DNA of 6,366 nucleotides from an uncultured Burkholderiales bacterium. GTDB lineage: Bacteria > Pseudomonadota > Gammaproteobacteria > Burkholderiales > Burkholderiaceae_D. The stretch spans positions 1 to 6,366 of the forward strand of contig CAIVDH010000236.1 in the NCBI GenBank assembly GCA_903904635.1, read 5' to 3'. Of the stretch, positions 1-6,366 are shown piece by piece. The notes beneath the pieces were generated by a model. It made no database searches. It was given only the letters and a program-made list of their open reading frames with translations, and was not told the DNA's origin. Each line of letters begins with the position of its first letter. Within the stretch, counting starts at the first letter, position 1. The translations under genes and the position numbers were made by a program.

Positions 1-2015
1 CGCGCTGAGCCGGTTTCTACCACCAGGCCAGTTGAAGTACGCATACCCTTGCTGACCAGATGCTGATGTATGGCTGAAGTAGCCAGTAAAGCCGGAATAG
101 CAATCTTGCCCGCATCAATCATGCGGTCGGATACGATCAAAATATTATGGCCAGATTTAACCGCATCAACTGCCTGCGCACAGAGCGAAGCCAATCGCGC
201 CTCTACGCCTTCCTTACCCCACGCTACCGGGTAGCAAATATCGAGCTCGTAGGAGCGGAATTTACCGCCCGTATGTTCAGCAATATGACGCAGTCGCGTG
301 ATGTCCTTGTAATCCAAGATAGGCTGCGCAACTTCCAATCGCATCGGTGGGTTGATGTTATTGGTGTCGAGCAGATTAGGCTTGGGCCCTATGAATGAAA
401 CCAGCGACATCACCATCGCTTCTCGTATCGGATCGATAGGCGGGTTAGTCACTTGCGCAAACAACTGCTTGAAGTAGTTGTATAGCGTTTTGTTTTTGTT
501 TGACATCACGGCCAGCGGCGAATCATTTCCCATGGAACCGGTCGCTTCTTCTGCCGTTATCGCCATAGGTGACATTAGGAATTTCAAATCTTCCTGTGTA
601 TATCCAAACGCCTGCTGACGATCCAGTAATTGCGCTTCTGTTGGCGGATGCTCTGCTTCAGATTTCAAATCGCCGAGCTTGATGCGCACGGATTCTATCC
701 ATTGCTTATAAGGCTTAGCATTGGCGAATGTGTCTTTTAATTCTTTGTCATCAATGATGCGACCGGCATCCAGATCAATCAGGAACATCTTGCCCGGTTG
801 CAGACGCCATTTTTGTATGATTTTTGATTCGGGAATTGGCAACACACCAGACTCTGAAGCCATTACCACCAGATCATCATCCGTCACGATGTAACGTGCA
901 GGACGCAAACCATTACGATCCAGTGTGCCGCCGATATGACGACCGTCAGTAAATGCCATCGCGGCCGGGCCATCCCATGGCTCCATCATTGCAGCGTGAT
1001 ACTCATAAAATGCGCGGCGATTATCATCCATCATCGTATGGTTTTCCCATGCTTCCGGAATCATCATCATCATTGCCTGCGCAATCGGATAACCCGCCAT
1101 CACTAGTAGTTCTAACGCATTATCAAAACACGCTGTATCAGACTGACCCTCATAAATCAGCGGAAATAATTTTTTCAGGTCATCGCCAAGTACAGCAGAT
1201 TTCATCACACCTTCGCGCGCGCGCATCCAGTTGAAATTGCCTTTTACGGTATTGATCTCGCCGTTATGCGCCAGCAATCGATAAGGATGCGCCAGTGGCC
1301 ATTCAGGGAAAGTATTGGTTGAAAAGCGCTGATGTACCAGCGCCAGCGCTGAGACGCATTTCGGCGATTGCAGATCCTGATAATAGACACCAACCTGATC
1401 AGCTAGCAGCAAGCCTTTGTAAACCACCGTGCGTGCTGACATGGAAGGTACAAAAAATTCTTTACCATGCAGCAGATCGAGTGCCTGAATCGCATGGCCG
1501 GATGATTTGCGAATCACGTACAACTTGCGCTCTAGCGCATCCGTGACCATGATGTCCTGACCACGGCCAATGAAAATCTGGCGAATGATCGGTTCTTTTT
1601 CACGTACGGCCGGTGACATAGGCATGTCTGTATTAACAGGCACATCACGCCAGCCCAGCACAACCTGACCTTCGCTATGCACTGCGCGTTCAATTTCTTG
1701 CTCACAAGCTATGCGGGAAGCGCTTTCCTTAGGGAGAAACACCATGCCCACACCATATTCACCTGGCGGCGGCAGGGCTACGCCTAGTTTTGCCATTTCA
1801 TCGCGGTAGTACTGATCTGGTATCTGAATGAGGATACCGGCACCATCGCCCATCAGCTTGTCTGCGCCGACGGCGCCGCGGTGGTCGAGGTTTTTCAGTA
1901 TTAATAAACCTTGCTCGACGATGGAATGACTCTTCTGCCCTTTTATATGAGCAATAAAGCCTACGCCACAGGCGTCATGTTCGTTAGATGGGTCGTATAA
2001 ACCTTGCGCTTGCAT
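1..2015 (-). CDS. gltB: Glutamate synthase (GOGAT) large subunit, N-terminal 671 codons; 3' end outside window
   Basis: Large subunit of glutamate synthase, which with the small subunit GltD converts glutamine plus 2-oxoglutarate into two glutamates in the cytoplasm. Seen in the translation: a short 15-residue propeptide, then Cys16 in the context DACGVGF. In the family this Cys becomes the N-terminal nucleophile of the class-II glutaminase domain after cleavage. The glutaminase domain (about 16-430) carries HRGAVGADKLMGDGAGI (45-61), HQRFSTNTFPEWP (228-240), HNGEINTVKGN (250-260) and DRNGLRPARY (from 366). The central domain follows (LLDRQQAFGYTQEDLKFLMSP, then NPPIDPIREAMVMS). The FMN/Fe-S synthase domain and GXGXG repeats would lie beyond the left edge. 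No frameshift or stop is visible. The start at 2015 is supported by a GGAGAA Shine-Dalgarno and a normal N-terminus. gltD is expected downstream but is not visible. Confidence 0.97.
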   Translation of the reverse strand, partial: MQAQGLYDPSNEHDACGVGFIAHIKGQKSHSIVEQGLLILKNLDHRGAVGADKLMGDGAGILIQIPDQYYRDEMAKLGVALPPPGEYGVGMVFLPKESASRIACEQEIERAVHSEGQVVLGWRDVPVNTDMPMSPAVREKEPIIRQIFIGRGQDIMVTDALERKLYVIRKSSGHAIQALDLLHGKEFFVPSMSARTVVYKGLLLADQVGVYYQDLQSPKCVSALALVHQRFSTNTFPEWPLAHPYRLLAHNGEINTVKGNFNWMRAREGVMKSAVLGDDLKKLFPLIYEGQSDTACFDNALELLVMAGYPIAQAMMMMIPEAWENHTMMDDNRRAFYEYHAAMMEPWDGPAAMAFTDGRHIGGTLDRNGLRPARYIVTDDDLVVMASESGVLPIPESKIIQKWRLQPGKMFLIDLDAGRIIDDKELKDTFANAKPYKQWIESVRIKLGDLKSEAEHPPTEAQLLDRQQAFGYTQEDLKFLMSPMAITAEEATGSMGNDSPLAVMSNKNKTLYNYFKQLFAQVTNPPIDPIREAMVMSLVSFIGPKPNLLDTNNINPPMRLEVAQPILDYKDITRLRHIAEHTGGKFRSYELDICYPVAWGKEGVEARLASLCAQAVDAVKSGHNILIVSDRMIDAGKIAIPALLATSAIHQHLVSKGMRTSTGLVVETGSA

Positions 2016-2020
2016 CGCGA

Positions 2021-2026
2021 TTCTCC
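2021..2026 (-). promoter_or_regulatory. Ribosome binding site of gltB
   Basis: On the minus strand GGAGAA ends five bases before the ATG at 2015-2013. This is the best Shine-Dalgarno in the left half of the window and fixes the gltB start 15 residues before the catalytic Cys16. Confidence 0.8.
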
Positions 2027-2051
2027 ACGGCAGTATTTAATTGAACCGATA

Positions 2052-2080
2052 AGGATAGTGCAATGCAAAAGAGACTTCAA
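2052..2080 (-). promoter_or_regulatory. Candidate sigma-70 promoter of gltB
   Basis: On the minus strand a TTGAAG box (2080-2075) is followed after exactly 17 bases by TATCCT (2057-2052), each matching four of six consensus positions. AT-rich sequence lies just upstream of the -35. Transcription would start near 2045, giving a leader of about 30 nt that contains the GGAGAA site. The first TAGGGTCWGA repeat ends about 12 bp upstream of the -35 box, so the RAYT-associated repeats are in a position to affect this promoter. Inferred from sequence only. Confidence 0.45.
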
Positions 2081-2091
2081 CCTAAAATAAA

Positions 2092-2150
2092 TAGGGTCTG
2101 ATCCCATTTAATCTGAGCGCCAAAAAGGTGCGGATTTAATTAGGGTCAGA
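2092..2150. repeat. Paired TAGGGTCWGA direct repeats flanking a small hairpin, 3' of the RAYT gene
   Basis: TAGGGTCTGA (2092-2101) and TAGGGTCAGA (2141-2150) match at nine of ten positions and lie 49 bp apart in the same orientation. The first copy continues into TCCC, making an imperfect palindrome GGGTCTGATCCC (2094-2105). Between the copies is a hairpin, GCGCC (2117-2121), loop AAAAA, GGTGC (2127-2131), with one G-T pair. It can be extended past an internal loop by AATC (2110-2113) with GATT (2133-2136). ATTTAAT also occurs on both sides of the hairpin. From memory, GGGGTCTGACCCC-like motifs often sit beside Y1/RAYT transposase genes in proteobacteria, so this is probably the repeat linked to the neighbouring gene. 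Copy number elsewhere in the genome cannot be seen. Confidence 0.55.
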
Positions 2151-2158
2151 ATAGAATC

Positions 2159-2193
2159 GGCAAGGCCTTTCCCTGTTTCGGTGAATACGAAAC
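2159..2193. repeat. Near-palindrome and 6-bp hairpin just past the RAYT stop codon
   Basis: Two adjacent inverted repeats lie two bases beyond the RAYT stop. GTTTCG (2175-2180) and CGAAAC (2188-2193) form a perfect 6-bp stem with a 7-base loop. GGCAAGGCCTTTCC (2159-2172) is a 14-bp palindrome with a single mismatched pair, centred on AAGGCCTT. No T-run follows either on the minus strand, so neither is a standard intrinsic terminator. They may be part of the RAYT-associated repeat cluster, or a weak 3' structure of the RAYT transcript. Confidence 0.4.
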
Positions 2194-2195
2194 GA

Positions 2196-2894
2196 CTAGC
2201 TGGGGCTGGGCACCTTGGGTGGCCGACCTCGCTTTACAGGATGTAGCCTGCGCGGCGTGAGCTTTTCCAGCTGCTTTTTGAATTTATCCGAACCCAGTAC
2301 CCAGGCTTTCCAGGTGGCGGCTTCAATTTTCTCAATCAAGTCTGCAGGCGGGGGCATTTCACACAAGCGCCGGTAAGCCGCCTCGCGCTCAAATGGCGTA
2401 TTACCTAAAGCCCAATAGGCGGGATGATCGGTAATTAGCGGATTTTTACCAGAGCCGATGTGATGCGCATAACTGGACCATTGATAAGCATCCTGCTCAG
2501 CTGCTATTGCTAGCGCAACAGGTTGATATTCAATCAGGGTCGAACAGGCAATAAAGTATGTCGCTGCTTCAAGCACCGTAGCGCGAAAGCGCCCCTCCCA
2601 AAGACTGCCGGTGCGCGCATATTTGGCATTGAAATAAGGAACGTAATGTCGACCGACTGTCTGCATCATCTTGCTAAGCCCCGCCTCATCAGCCGGTGTA
2701 GCCAGCAATTGAATACGATTGGGCAGCAATACAAAGGCGTGCACAGCAACCTTGGCCTGCAGCGCAGCTTCCCTAAGCCAGCGCAAAAATTCTTGATAGT
2801 CGCTGTCATCTCGAAACACTGGCTGATCATTGTTGCCGCGCGCAATAATATGATGCAACTGTTCAGGCACAACCAGTCTTGGTAAGCGGGCCAT
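2196..2894 (-). CDS. REP-associated tyrosine transposase (RAYT, Y1_Tnp family), 232 aa, catalytic residues apparently lost
   Basis: RAYTs are HUH single-strand DNA transposase relatives that recognise REP-type hairpins. The fold is recognisable from MARLPRLVVP (1-10), HHIIARGNN (14-22), VHAFVLLPN (51-59), GRHYVPYFN (81-89), TGSLWEGRFRA (95-105), YQWSSYAHHIG (137-147), DHPAYWALGNTPFEREAAY (156-174) and WVLGSDKF (198-205). The length is normal for the longer RAYT group and no stop or frameshift is seen. Oddities: the conserved NHxH of the HUH motif reads N59-R60-I61-Q62, and the family's YIExNPV reads L120-I-E-Y-Q-P-V126, so the expected nucleophile Tyr aligns with Leu120. Tyr123, Tyr84 and Tyr87 are nearby but off the usual position. 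The C-terminus has KRGRP (221-225), an AT-hook-like basic tail. The gene follows the ssb terminator, has a poor Shine-Dalgarno and is followed by repeats. Family assignment is confident; loss of activity is inferred. Confidence 0.9.
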   Translation of the reverse strand: MARLPRLVVPEQLHHIIARGNNDQPVFRDDSDYQEFLRWLREAALQAKVAVHAFVLLPNRIQLLATPADEAGLSKMMQTVGRHYVPYFNAKYARTGSLWEGRFRATVLEAATYFIACSTLIEYQPVALAIAAEQDAYQWSSYAHHIGSGKNPLITDHPAYWALGNTPFEREAAYRRLCEMPPPADLIEKIEAATWKAWVLGSDKFKKQLEKLTPRRLHPVKRGRPPKVPSPS

Positions 2895-2910
2895 CAGAAT
2901 AAAACCAACG

Positions 2911-2938
2911 AATGCAATGACATGCTATCGCTCGTCAA
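2911..2938 (-). promoter_or_regulatory. Weak candidate promoter of the RAYT gene
   Basis: Minus-strand TTGACG (2938-2933, five of six matches to the -35 consensus) is followed after 16 bases by TGCATT (2916-2911, three of six). It lies between the ssb terminator and the RAYT start, where a promoter would be needed if the terminator works. The -10 is poor and no clear Shine-Dalgarno precedes the ATG at 2894, so expression may be low. Confidence 0.25.
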
Positions 2939-2951
2939 AATAAAGCCGTAA

Positions 2952-2981
2952 TCAAAAATAAGCCCCGCAAAAAGCGAGGCT
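2952..2981 (-). terminator. Intrinsic terminator of the MFS-ssb operon
   Basis: Read on the minus strand, AGCCTCGC (2981-2974), loop TTTTT, GCGGGGCT (2968-2961) form an 8-bp GC-rich stem with one T-G pair. It is followed directly by TATTTTTGA. It begins 27 bases after the ssb stop codon. On the plus strand the stem is followed by A-runs, so it is oriented for ssb only. Confidence 0.85.
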
Positions 2982-3008
2982 ATAAAAAAACAATGCTGCA
3001 CCACCGGC

Positions 3009-3479
3009 TCAGAACGGAATGTCGTCATCCATATCGGACAAGTTTGGTGCCTGCTTGGCAGGCGCACGAGGTGCTGAAGCCGGAGCACGCGCAGCGCCAT
3101 TAGACGAACCACCATCATCCATAGGCGCACTGCCTCCCATGCCCTGACGGCTACCCAGCATTTGCATGCTGTCAGCAATGATTTCAGTAGTGAATTTTTC
3201 TACGCCGTCTTTGTCTGTCCATTTACGTGTGCGCAGTTTGCCTTCTATATAAACCTGCGAACCTTTTTTCAGGTACTGACCAGCGATTTCAGCAAGCTTG
3301 CCAAAGAAAGAAATGCGATGCCATTCAGTCGCTTCTTTTTGCTCACCGGTTGCTTTGTCTTTCCACTTGTCAGTGGTAGCAACAGCGATATTGGTCATTG
3401 CATCGCCACTAGGCATATAACGTGTTTCAGGGTCGCGCCCCAGATTGCCAACGACGATAACTTTATTAACCGATGCCAT
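3009..3479 (-). CDS. ssb: Single-stranded DNA-binding protein
   Basis: Tetrameric cytoplasmic SSB that coats single-stranded DNA in replication, recombination and repair and recruits partner proteins through its acidic tail. The 156-aa product has the N-terminal OB fold (about 4-109) with [18 protein letters not shown], the aromatic DNA-contact positions W39, W53, F59 and W87, and the segment [12 protein letters not shown] (81-92). A Gly/Ala/Pro-rich linker (about 112-148) leads to the conserved tip DMDDDIPF (149-156). The tip is intact, so this is a full-length housekeeping SSB rather than a plasmid or phage variant. An AGGAG Shine-Dalgarno fixes the start. It is the second gene of a two-gene unit, 12 bp after the MFS gene, and ends at a strong terminator. 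I see no LexA-type box in front of it. Confidence 0.98.
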   Translation of the reverse strand: MASVNKVIVVGNLGRDPETRYMPSGDAMTNIAVATTDKWKDKATGEQKEATEWHRISFFGKLAEIAGQYLKKGSQVYIEGKLRTRKWTDKDGVEKFTTEIIADSMQMLGSRQGMGGSAPMDDGGSSNGAARAPASAPRAPAKQAPNLSDMDDDIPF

Positions 3480-3484
3480 ATATT

Positions 3485-3490
3485 TCTCCT
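3485..3490 (-). promoter_or_regulatory. Ribosome binding site of ssb, abutting the MFS stop codon
   Basis: Minus-strand AGGAGA (3490-3485) stands five bases before the ssb ATG (3479-3477) and one base after the TAA of the upstream MFS gene (3494-3492). Ribosomes ending on the MFS gene would stop on top of this site, which suggests co-transcription and possibly translational coupling. Confidence 0.75.
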
Positions 3491-3491
3491 G

Positions 3492-4724
3492 TTAAACCGG
3501 GACTGCTTGCTTTGATTTGCTGCGACTAGGCAGGCTTTTCATGGAAGACGCAATTATAAGCCAGGCCAGTGTGAGCAAACAGCCAACTTTGAATACAGTA
3601 GGTCCACCAAAATGTTGGGCCAGTAAACCGCCGCCTGCTCCACCAACAAATAAACCTATCGCTTGCATGGTGTTGTACACACCAAGGGCGGCACCACGCG
3701 CACCCGCTGGCGCCATACGTGACACCAACGAAGGCTGACTGGCTTCAAGAATATTAAAAGCGACGAAGAAAGCCAGCAATAACATCACGACTAAATTAAA
3801 AGATAATTGCGGCTGCGAGACTGCAGACCATAACCCTATCTCGACCACCATTAATAATGCAATTGATGAAACAAATACCTGTTTCATCTTGCCTCGCTTC
3901 TCACCCAAAAAAATCGGCGGCAGCATCAAAATGAACGATATCAGCACCACTGGCAAATAAATTTTCCAGTGCTGATCTAGCGCTAAGCCGGCTGATTGCA
4001 CCAACACCGTAGGCAGCACAACAAACATGGACATCTGTATTGCGTGCAAAGCAAACACACCCAGATTCATGCGCATGAGTTCGCCATCTAACAAGATCTG
4101 CATAAATGATGCCGTCTCAGGGGAGCGCGCCGGCGCCTCCGGCACCACAAACAATACCAATCCTATTGCCAAAATTGAAAGCGCCGCCACCAGTAGAAAC
4201 ATGCCGGACATACCTATAAATTTATATAAAACCGGTGCCAACACCAACGAGGCAGCATAGGTGAAACCGATAGACCCACCGACCATGATCATTGCCTTGG
4301 TTCGGTGTTCTTCACGAGTGGAATCAGCAATCAGGGCAGTCACGGCGGCAGATACGGCACCCGCACCCTGCACAGCACGGCCGAGAATGACCCAAAAAAT
4401 ATGATCAGCTCCAGCGGCAATGAACGAACCCAGCGCAAACAGAATCAAACCGATAACAATAATGCGCTTGCGCCCAAATTTATCAGACGCGATACCAAAT
4501 GGAATCTGACCAATTGCCTGCGTCAGACCATACATGCCCAGAGCCAGCCCCACCAGGGTCGCATTCTCTCCACCAGTTAGTGTTTTTGCATGTACAGCAA
4601 ACACAGGCAAAATCAAAAATAGTCCCAGCATGCGCAAACCAAAAATTGATGCCAGCGACACGCTGGCACGAATTTCAGTGGCGTTCATGCCGCTTGAGTT
4701 TTGTTGGTCTATTGTTGAAGACAT
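3492..4724 (-). CDS. YajR-like major facilitator superfamily exporter lacking the C-terminal YAM domain
   Basis: Inner-membrane MFS transporter, probably a proton-coupled exporter; the substrate is unknown. The 410-aa sequence gives about 12 hydrophobic segments. Motif A is clear after TM2 (G72-Q-I-P-F-G77-I-A-S-D81-K-F-G84-R85-K86-R87) and motif B at 114-120 (LGRAVQG). The order of segments, including RMLGLFLILPVF (31-42), EEHRTKAM (138-145), HWKIYLPVVLISF (252-264), KMKQVFV (279-285) and LGVYNTMQAIG (347-357), follows E. coli YajR closely as I recall it. YajR has a soluble C-terminal YAM domain (about 454 aa in total); this protein stops after TM12 with a short basic tail, SRSKSK (400-405). 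The start is uncertain: Met1 (4724) and Met13 (4688) both lack a good Shine-Dalgarno, and related N-termini resemble the Met13 form. It heads the operon with ssb and is divergent from uvrA, an arrangement I recall from other betaproteobacteria. Confidence 0.92.
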   Translation of the reverse strand: MSSTIDQQNSSGMNATEIRASVSLASIFGLRMLGLFLILPVFAVHAKTLTGGENATLVGLALGMYGLTQAIGQIPFGIASDKFGRKRIIVIGLILFALGSFIAAGADHIFWVILGRAVQGAGAVSAAVTALIADSTREEHRTKAMIMVGGSIGFTYAASLVLAPVLYKFIGMSGMFLLVAALSILAIGLVLFVVPEAPARSPETASFMQILLDGELMRMNLGVFALHAIQMSMFVVLPTVLVQSAGLALDQHWKIYLPVVLISFILMLPPIFLGEKRGKMKQVFVSSIALLMVVEIGLWSAVSQPQLSFNLVVMLLLAFFVAFNILEASQPSLVSRMAPAGARGAALGVYNTMQAIGLFVGGAGGGLLAQHFGGPTVFKVGCLLTLAWLIIASSMKSLPSRSKSKQAVPV

Positions 4725-4961
4725 AGGCTGTGCTGGTGAAAATATTTAGGCTGACCAAATGGCCGATCAGCGACCATCTGCGAAAACCCGCTATAGTAAC
4801 AGGTTGACCCGCAATCACCTGCCAGACTTTTGGCAAAAAAGCATGTATAGCGCACGTAAAAATAGTTGAATCGCAAATCTTCTTTTATGAATAAAAAAGA
4901 AAATCGATCACCCATGTTTTATCAAGCTCTCTGAACGGCATAACCAAGGTACACAATCAGT
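4725..4961. promoter_or_regulatory. Divergent intergenic region between the MFS-ssb operon and uvrA
   Basis: These 237 bp must carry promoters for both directions, but no pair of boxes is convincing. Plus-strand fragments such as TTGACC (4804-4809), TTGGCA (4830-4835) and TATAGC (4846-4851) do not combine at a normal spacing. I looked for a LexA/SOS box (CTGT-N8-ACAG) and found none, so SOS control of uvrA is not supported here. A weak Shine-Dalgarno AAGG (4946-4949) lies 12 bases before the uvrA ATG. No open reading frame here looks real. Confidence 0.5.
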
Positions 4962-6366
4962 ATGGAAGAAATTCGCATTCGGGGGGCTCGTACCCATAAC
5001 CTGAAAAATATTAATCTGGATCTGCCCCGCAATAAACTCATCGTCATTACCGGATTATCTGGCTCTGGCAAATCATCGCTGGCGTTTGATACGCTTTATG
5101 CTGAAGGTCAGCGTCGCTATGTAGAATCGCTTTCGGCTTATGCGCGCCAGTTTTTGCAATTAATGGAAAAGCCGGATGTAGACCTAATAGAAGGTTTATC
5201 ACCTGCGATTTCCATAGAACAGAAAGCGACCTCGCATAATCCGCGCTCCACGGTTGGTACCGTGACTGAAATTCATGATTATCTGCGCTTGCTTTATGCG
5301 CGCGTAGGCACGCCCTACTGCCCCGATCATCCGGAAAGCCCACTGGCGGCGCAATCAGTCTCGCAAATGGTTGATGCAGTACTGGCCATGCCAGAAGACA
5401 CCAAGCTGATGATGCTGGCGCCCGTTGTTGCCAACCGCAAGGGCGAACATAGCGATTTGTTTGATGCGATGCAGGCGCAAGGCTTTGTGCGCTTTCGCAT
5501 ACAAAGCGGCACAGCCAAGGCAAAAATCTATGAAGTCGATGATCTGCCAAAATTAAAAAAGACTGAAAAGCATACGATAGACGTGGTCATCGATCGCGTG
5601 AAAGTACGCGAAGATATTAAGCAAAGACTGGCCGAAAGTTTTGAGACTTCATTGCGCATTGCAGACGGACGCGCCGTTGCACTCGAAATGGATACGGGTG
5701 CAGAACAAGTTTTTTCAAATAAATTTGCCTGTCCTGCCTGCGGCTATTCATTGCAAGAACTCGAGCCACGTCTTTTTTCTTTTAATAATCCCATGGGCGC
5801 CTGCCCAGAATGTGATGGTCTGGGGCATATAGAATTTTTCGATCCTAAACGTATCGTCGCCTTTCCCAATCTTTCGCTGGCATCGGGCGCAGTCAAAGGC
5901 TGGGACAGACGCAATCAATTTTATTTTCAAATGCTCTCTTCGTTAGCGAAATTCTATCGCTTCGATGTAGAAACGCCTTTTGAAAATCTTGCAGAAAAAG
6001 CCCAGCAAATCGTACTGTACGGTTCAGGCAAGGAAAAAATACCATTCGACTACATCAATGAACGTGGCCGCACAGTGGTGCGCGAACATACCTTTGAAGG
6101 CGTGGTAAATAATCTGCAGCGTCGTTACCGCGAAACAGATTCTATGGCGGTCAAAGAAGAGCTGGCAAAATTCATCAATGAAAAAGAATGCCCTTCCTGC
6201 CATGGCGCACGCCTGCGCGTGGAGGCACGCTTTGTAAAAGTTGGCAACGGCTCGCAAGAGCGCGCGATTTTTCAAGTTGCAGCCACACCACTGAAGGATA
6301 CCTTACATTTTTTTGAAACTCTGAAGCTTAAAGGTGCAAAAAAAGATATCGCCGACCGCATCATCA
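4962..6366 (+). CDS. uvrA: Excinuclease ABC subunit A, N-terminal 468 codons; 3' end outside window
   Basis: DNA damage sensor of nucleotide excision repair; a UvrA dimer with UvrB scans DNA, loads UvrB at lesions and leaves before UvrC cuts. The visible part starts [17 protein letters not shown] and contains the first ABC ATPase Walker [10 protein letters not shown] (31-39), [10 protein letters not shown] (56-65) and the Q-loop region [17 protein letters not shown] (84-100). The UvrB-binding region follows (about 130-245), then the first zinc module with Cys257, Cys260, Cys281 and Cys284. The inserted domain (about 290-400) precedes CPSC (410-413), part of a second cysteine module leading back into the ATPase. 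The ABC signature and second ATPase half lie past the right edge. All key residues seen are intact. The start is chosen by homology because the Shine-Dalgarno is weak (AAGG, 12 bases upstream). Confidence 0.98.
   Translation, partial: MEEIRIRGARTHNLKNINLDLPRNKLIVITGLSGSGKSSLAFDTLYAEGQRRYVESLSAYARQFLQLMEKPDVDLIEGLSPAISIEQKATSHNPRSTVGTVTEIHDYLRLLYARVGTPYCPDHPESPLAAQSVSQMVDAVLAMPEDTKLMMLAPVVANRKGEHSDLFDAMQAQGFVRFRIQSGTAKAKIYEVDDLPKLKKTEKHTIDVVIDRVKVREDIKQRLAESFETSLRIADGRAVALEMDTGAEQVFSNKFACPACGYSLQELEPRLFSFNNPMGACPECDGLGHIEFFDPKRIVAFPNLSLASGAVKGWDRRNQFYFQMLSSLAKFYRFDVETPFENLAEKAQQIVLYGSGKEKIPFDYINERGRTVVREHTFEGVVNNLQRRYRETDSMAVKEELAKFINEKECPSCHGARLRVEARFVKVGNGSQERAIFQVAATPLKDTLHFFETLKLKGAKKDIADRII

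Noticed and set aside
1062..1073. Four consecutive ATG codons (Met-Met-Met-Met) in gltB
   Set aside because: This segment of GltB is naturally Met-rich (AMMM-IPEAW in relatives, as I recall), so it is not a repeat expansion.
2523..2885. 120-codon plus-strand frame opposite the RAYT gene
   Set aside because: It is antisense to a gene with clear family motifs, with no homology or start signal of its own.
2894..3178. 94-codon minus-strand frame overlapping ssb and ending at the RAYT start
   Set aside because: It is an alternative frame of the ssb C-terminal region running through the terminator; the ssb frame is certain.
4728..4743. CTGT followed eight bases later by AAAT as a possible LexA half-site pair
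   Set aside because: Only the left half matches; the right half lacks ACAG, so it is chance.
4709..4915. 68-codon minus-strand frame covering the region upstream of the MFS gene
   Set aside because: It overlaps the MFS start in another frame, its composition is Phe/Cys-rich and unlike a real protein, and there is no Shine-Dalgarno or recognisable motif.
4981..4986. Run of six G in codons 7-8 of uvrA as a possible phase-variation tract
   Set aside because: It encodes the conserved Arg-Gly of [10 protein letters not shown], is short for slippage-based switching, and phase variation of uvrA is not expected.

Overview
The window is chromosomal DNA that looks betaproteobacterial. This rests on protein similarity recalled from memory (GltB, Ssb, and a YajR-type MFS protein next to ssb and divergent from uvrA) and a G+C content that looks close to half. 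Burkholderiales (Oxalobacteraceae-like) is my best guess, but the genus cannot be fixed from the sequence alone.

Layout, left to right. (1) 1-2015, minus: the first ~671 codons of gltB, the large subunit of glutamate synthase; its 3' end lies off the left edge. It has a good Shine-Dalgarno and a plausible sigma-70 promoter. (2) 2016-2195: a 180-bp gap holding that promoter, two copies of a TAGGGTCWGA motif flanking a small hairpin, a near-palindrome and a second hairpin. (3) 2196-2894, minus: a 232-aa protein of the REP-associated tyrosine transposase (RAYT, Y1_Tnp) family. Both catalytic motifs appear lost: the HUH histidines read R-I-Q, and the expected nucleophilic tyrosine aligns with leucine. 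(4) 2952-2981: a clear intrinsic terminator for the operon to its right. (5) 3009-4724, minus: a two-gene unit, MFS exporter then ssb, 12 bp apart with the ssb Shine-Dalgarno abutting the MFS stop codon. (6) 4725-4961: a divergent intergenic region. (7) 4962-6366, plus: the first 468 codons of uvrA, running off the right edge.

Most of the window is housekeeping: nitrogen assimilation (gltB), nucleotide excision repair (uvrA), single-stranded DNA metabolism (ssb) and a drug/metabolite exporter. The one accessory island is the RAYT gene with its 3' repeat cluster, lying between the ssb terminator and the gltB promoter. The item most worth a second look is this full-length but apparently catalytically dead RAYT with an AT-hook-like tail, beside hairpins that reach to within a few bases of the gltB -35 box. 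I see no CRISPR array, tRNA, rRNA, prophage or defence system.
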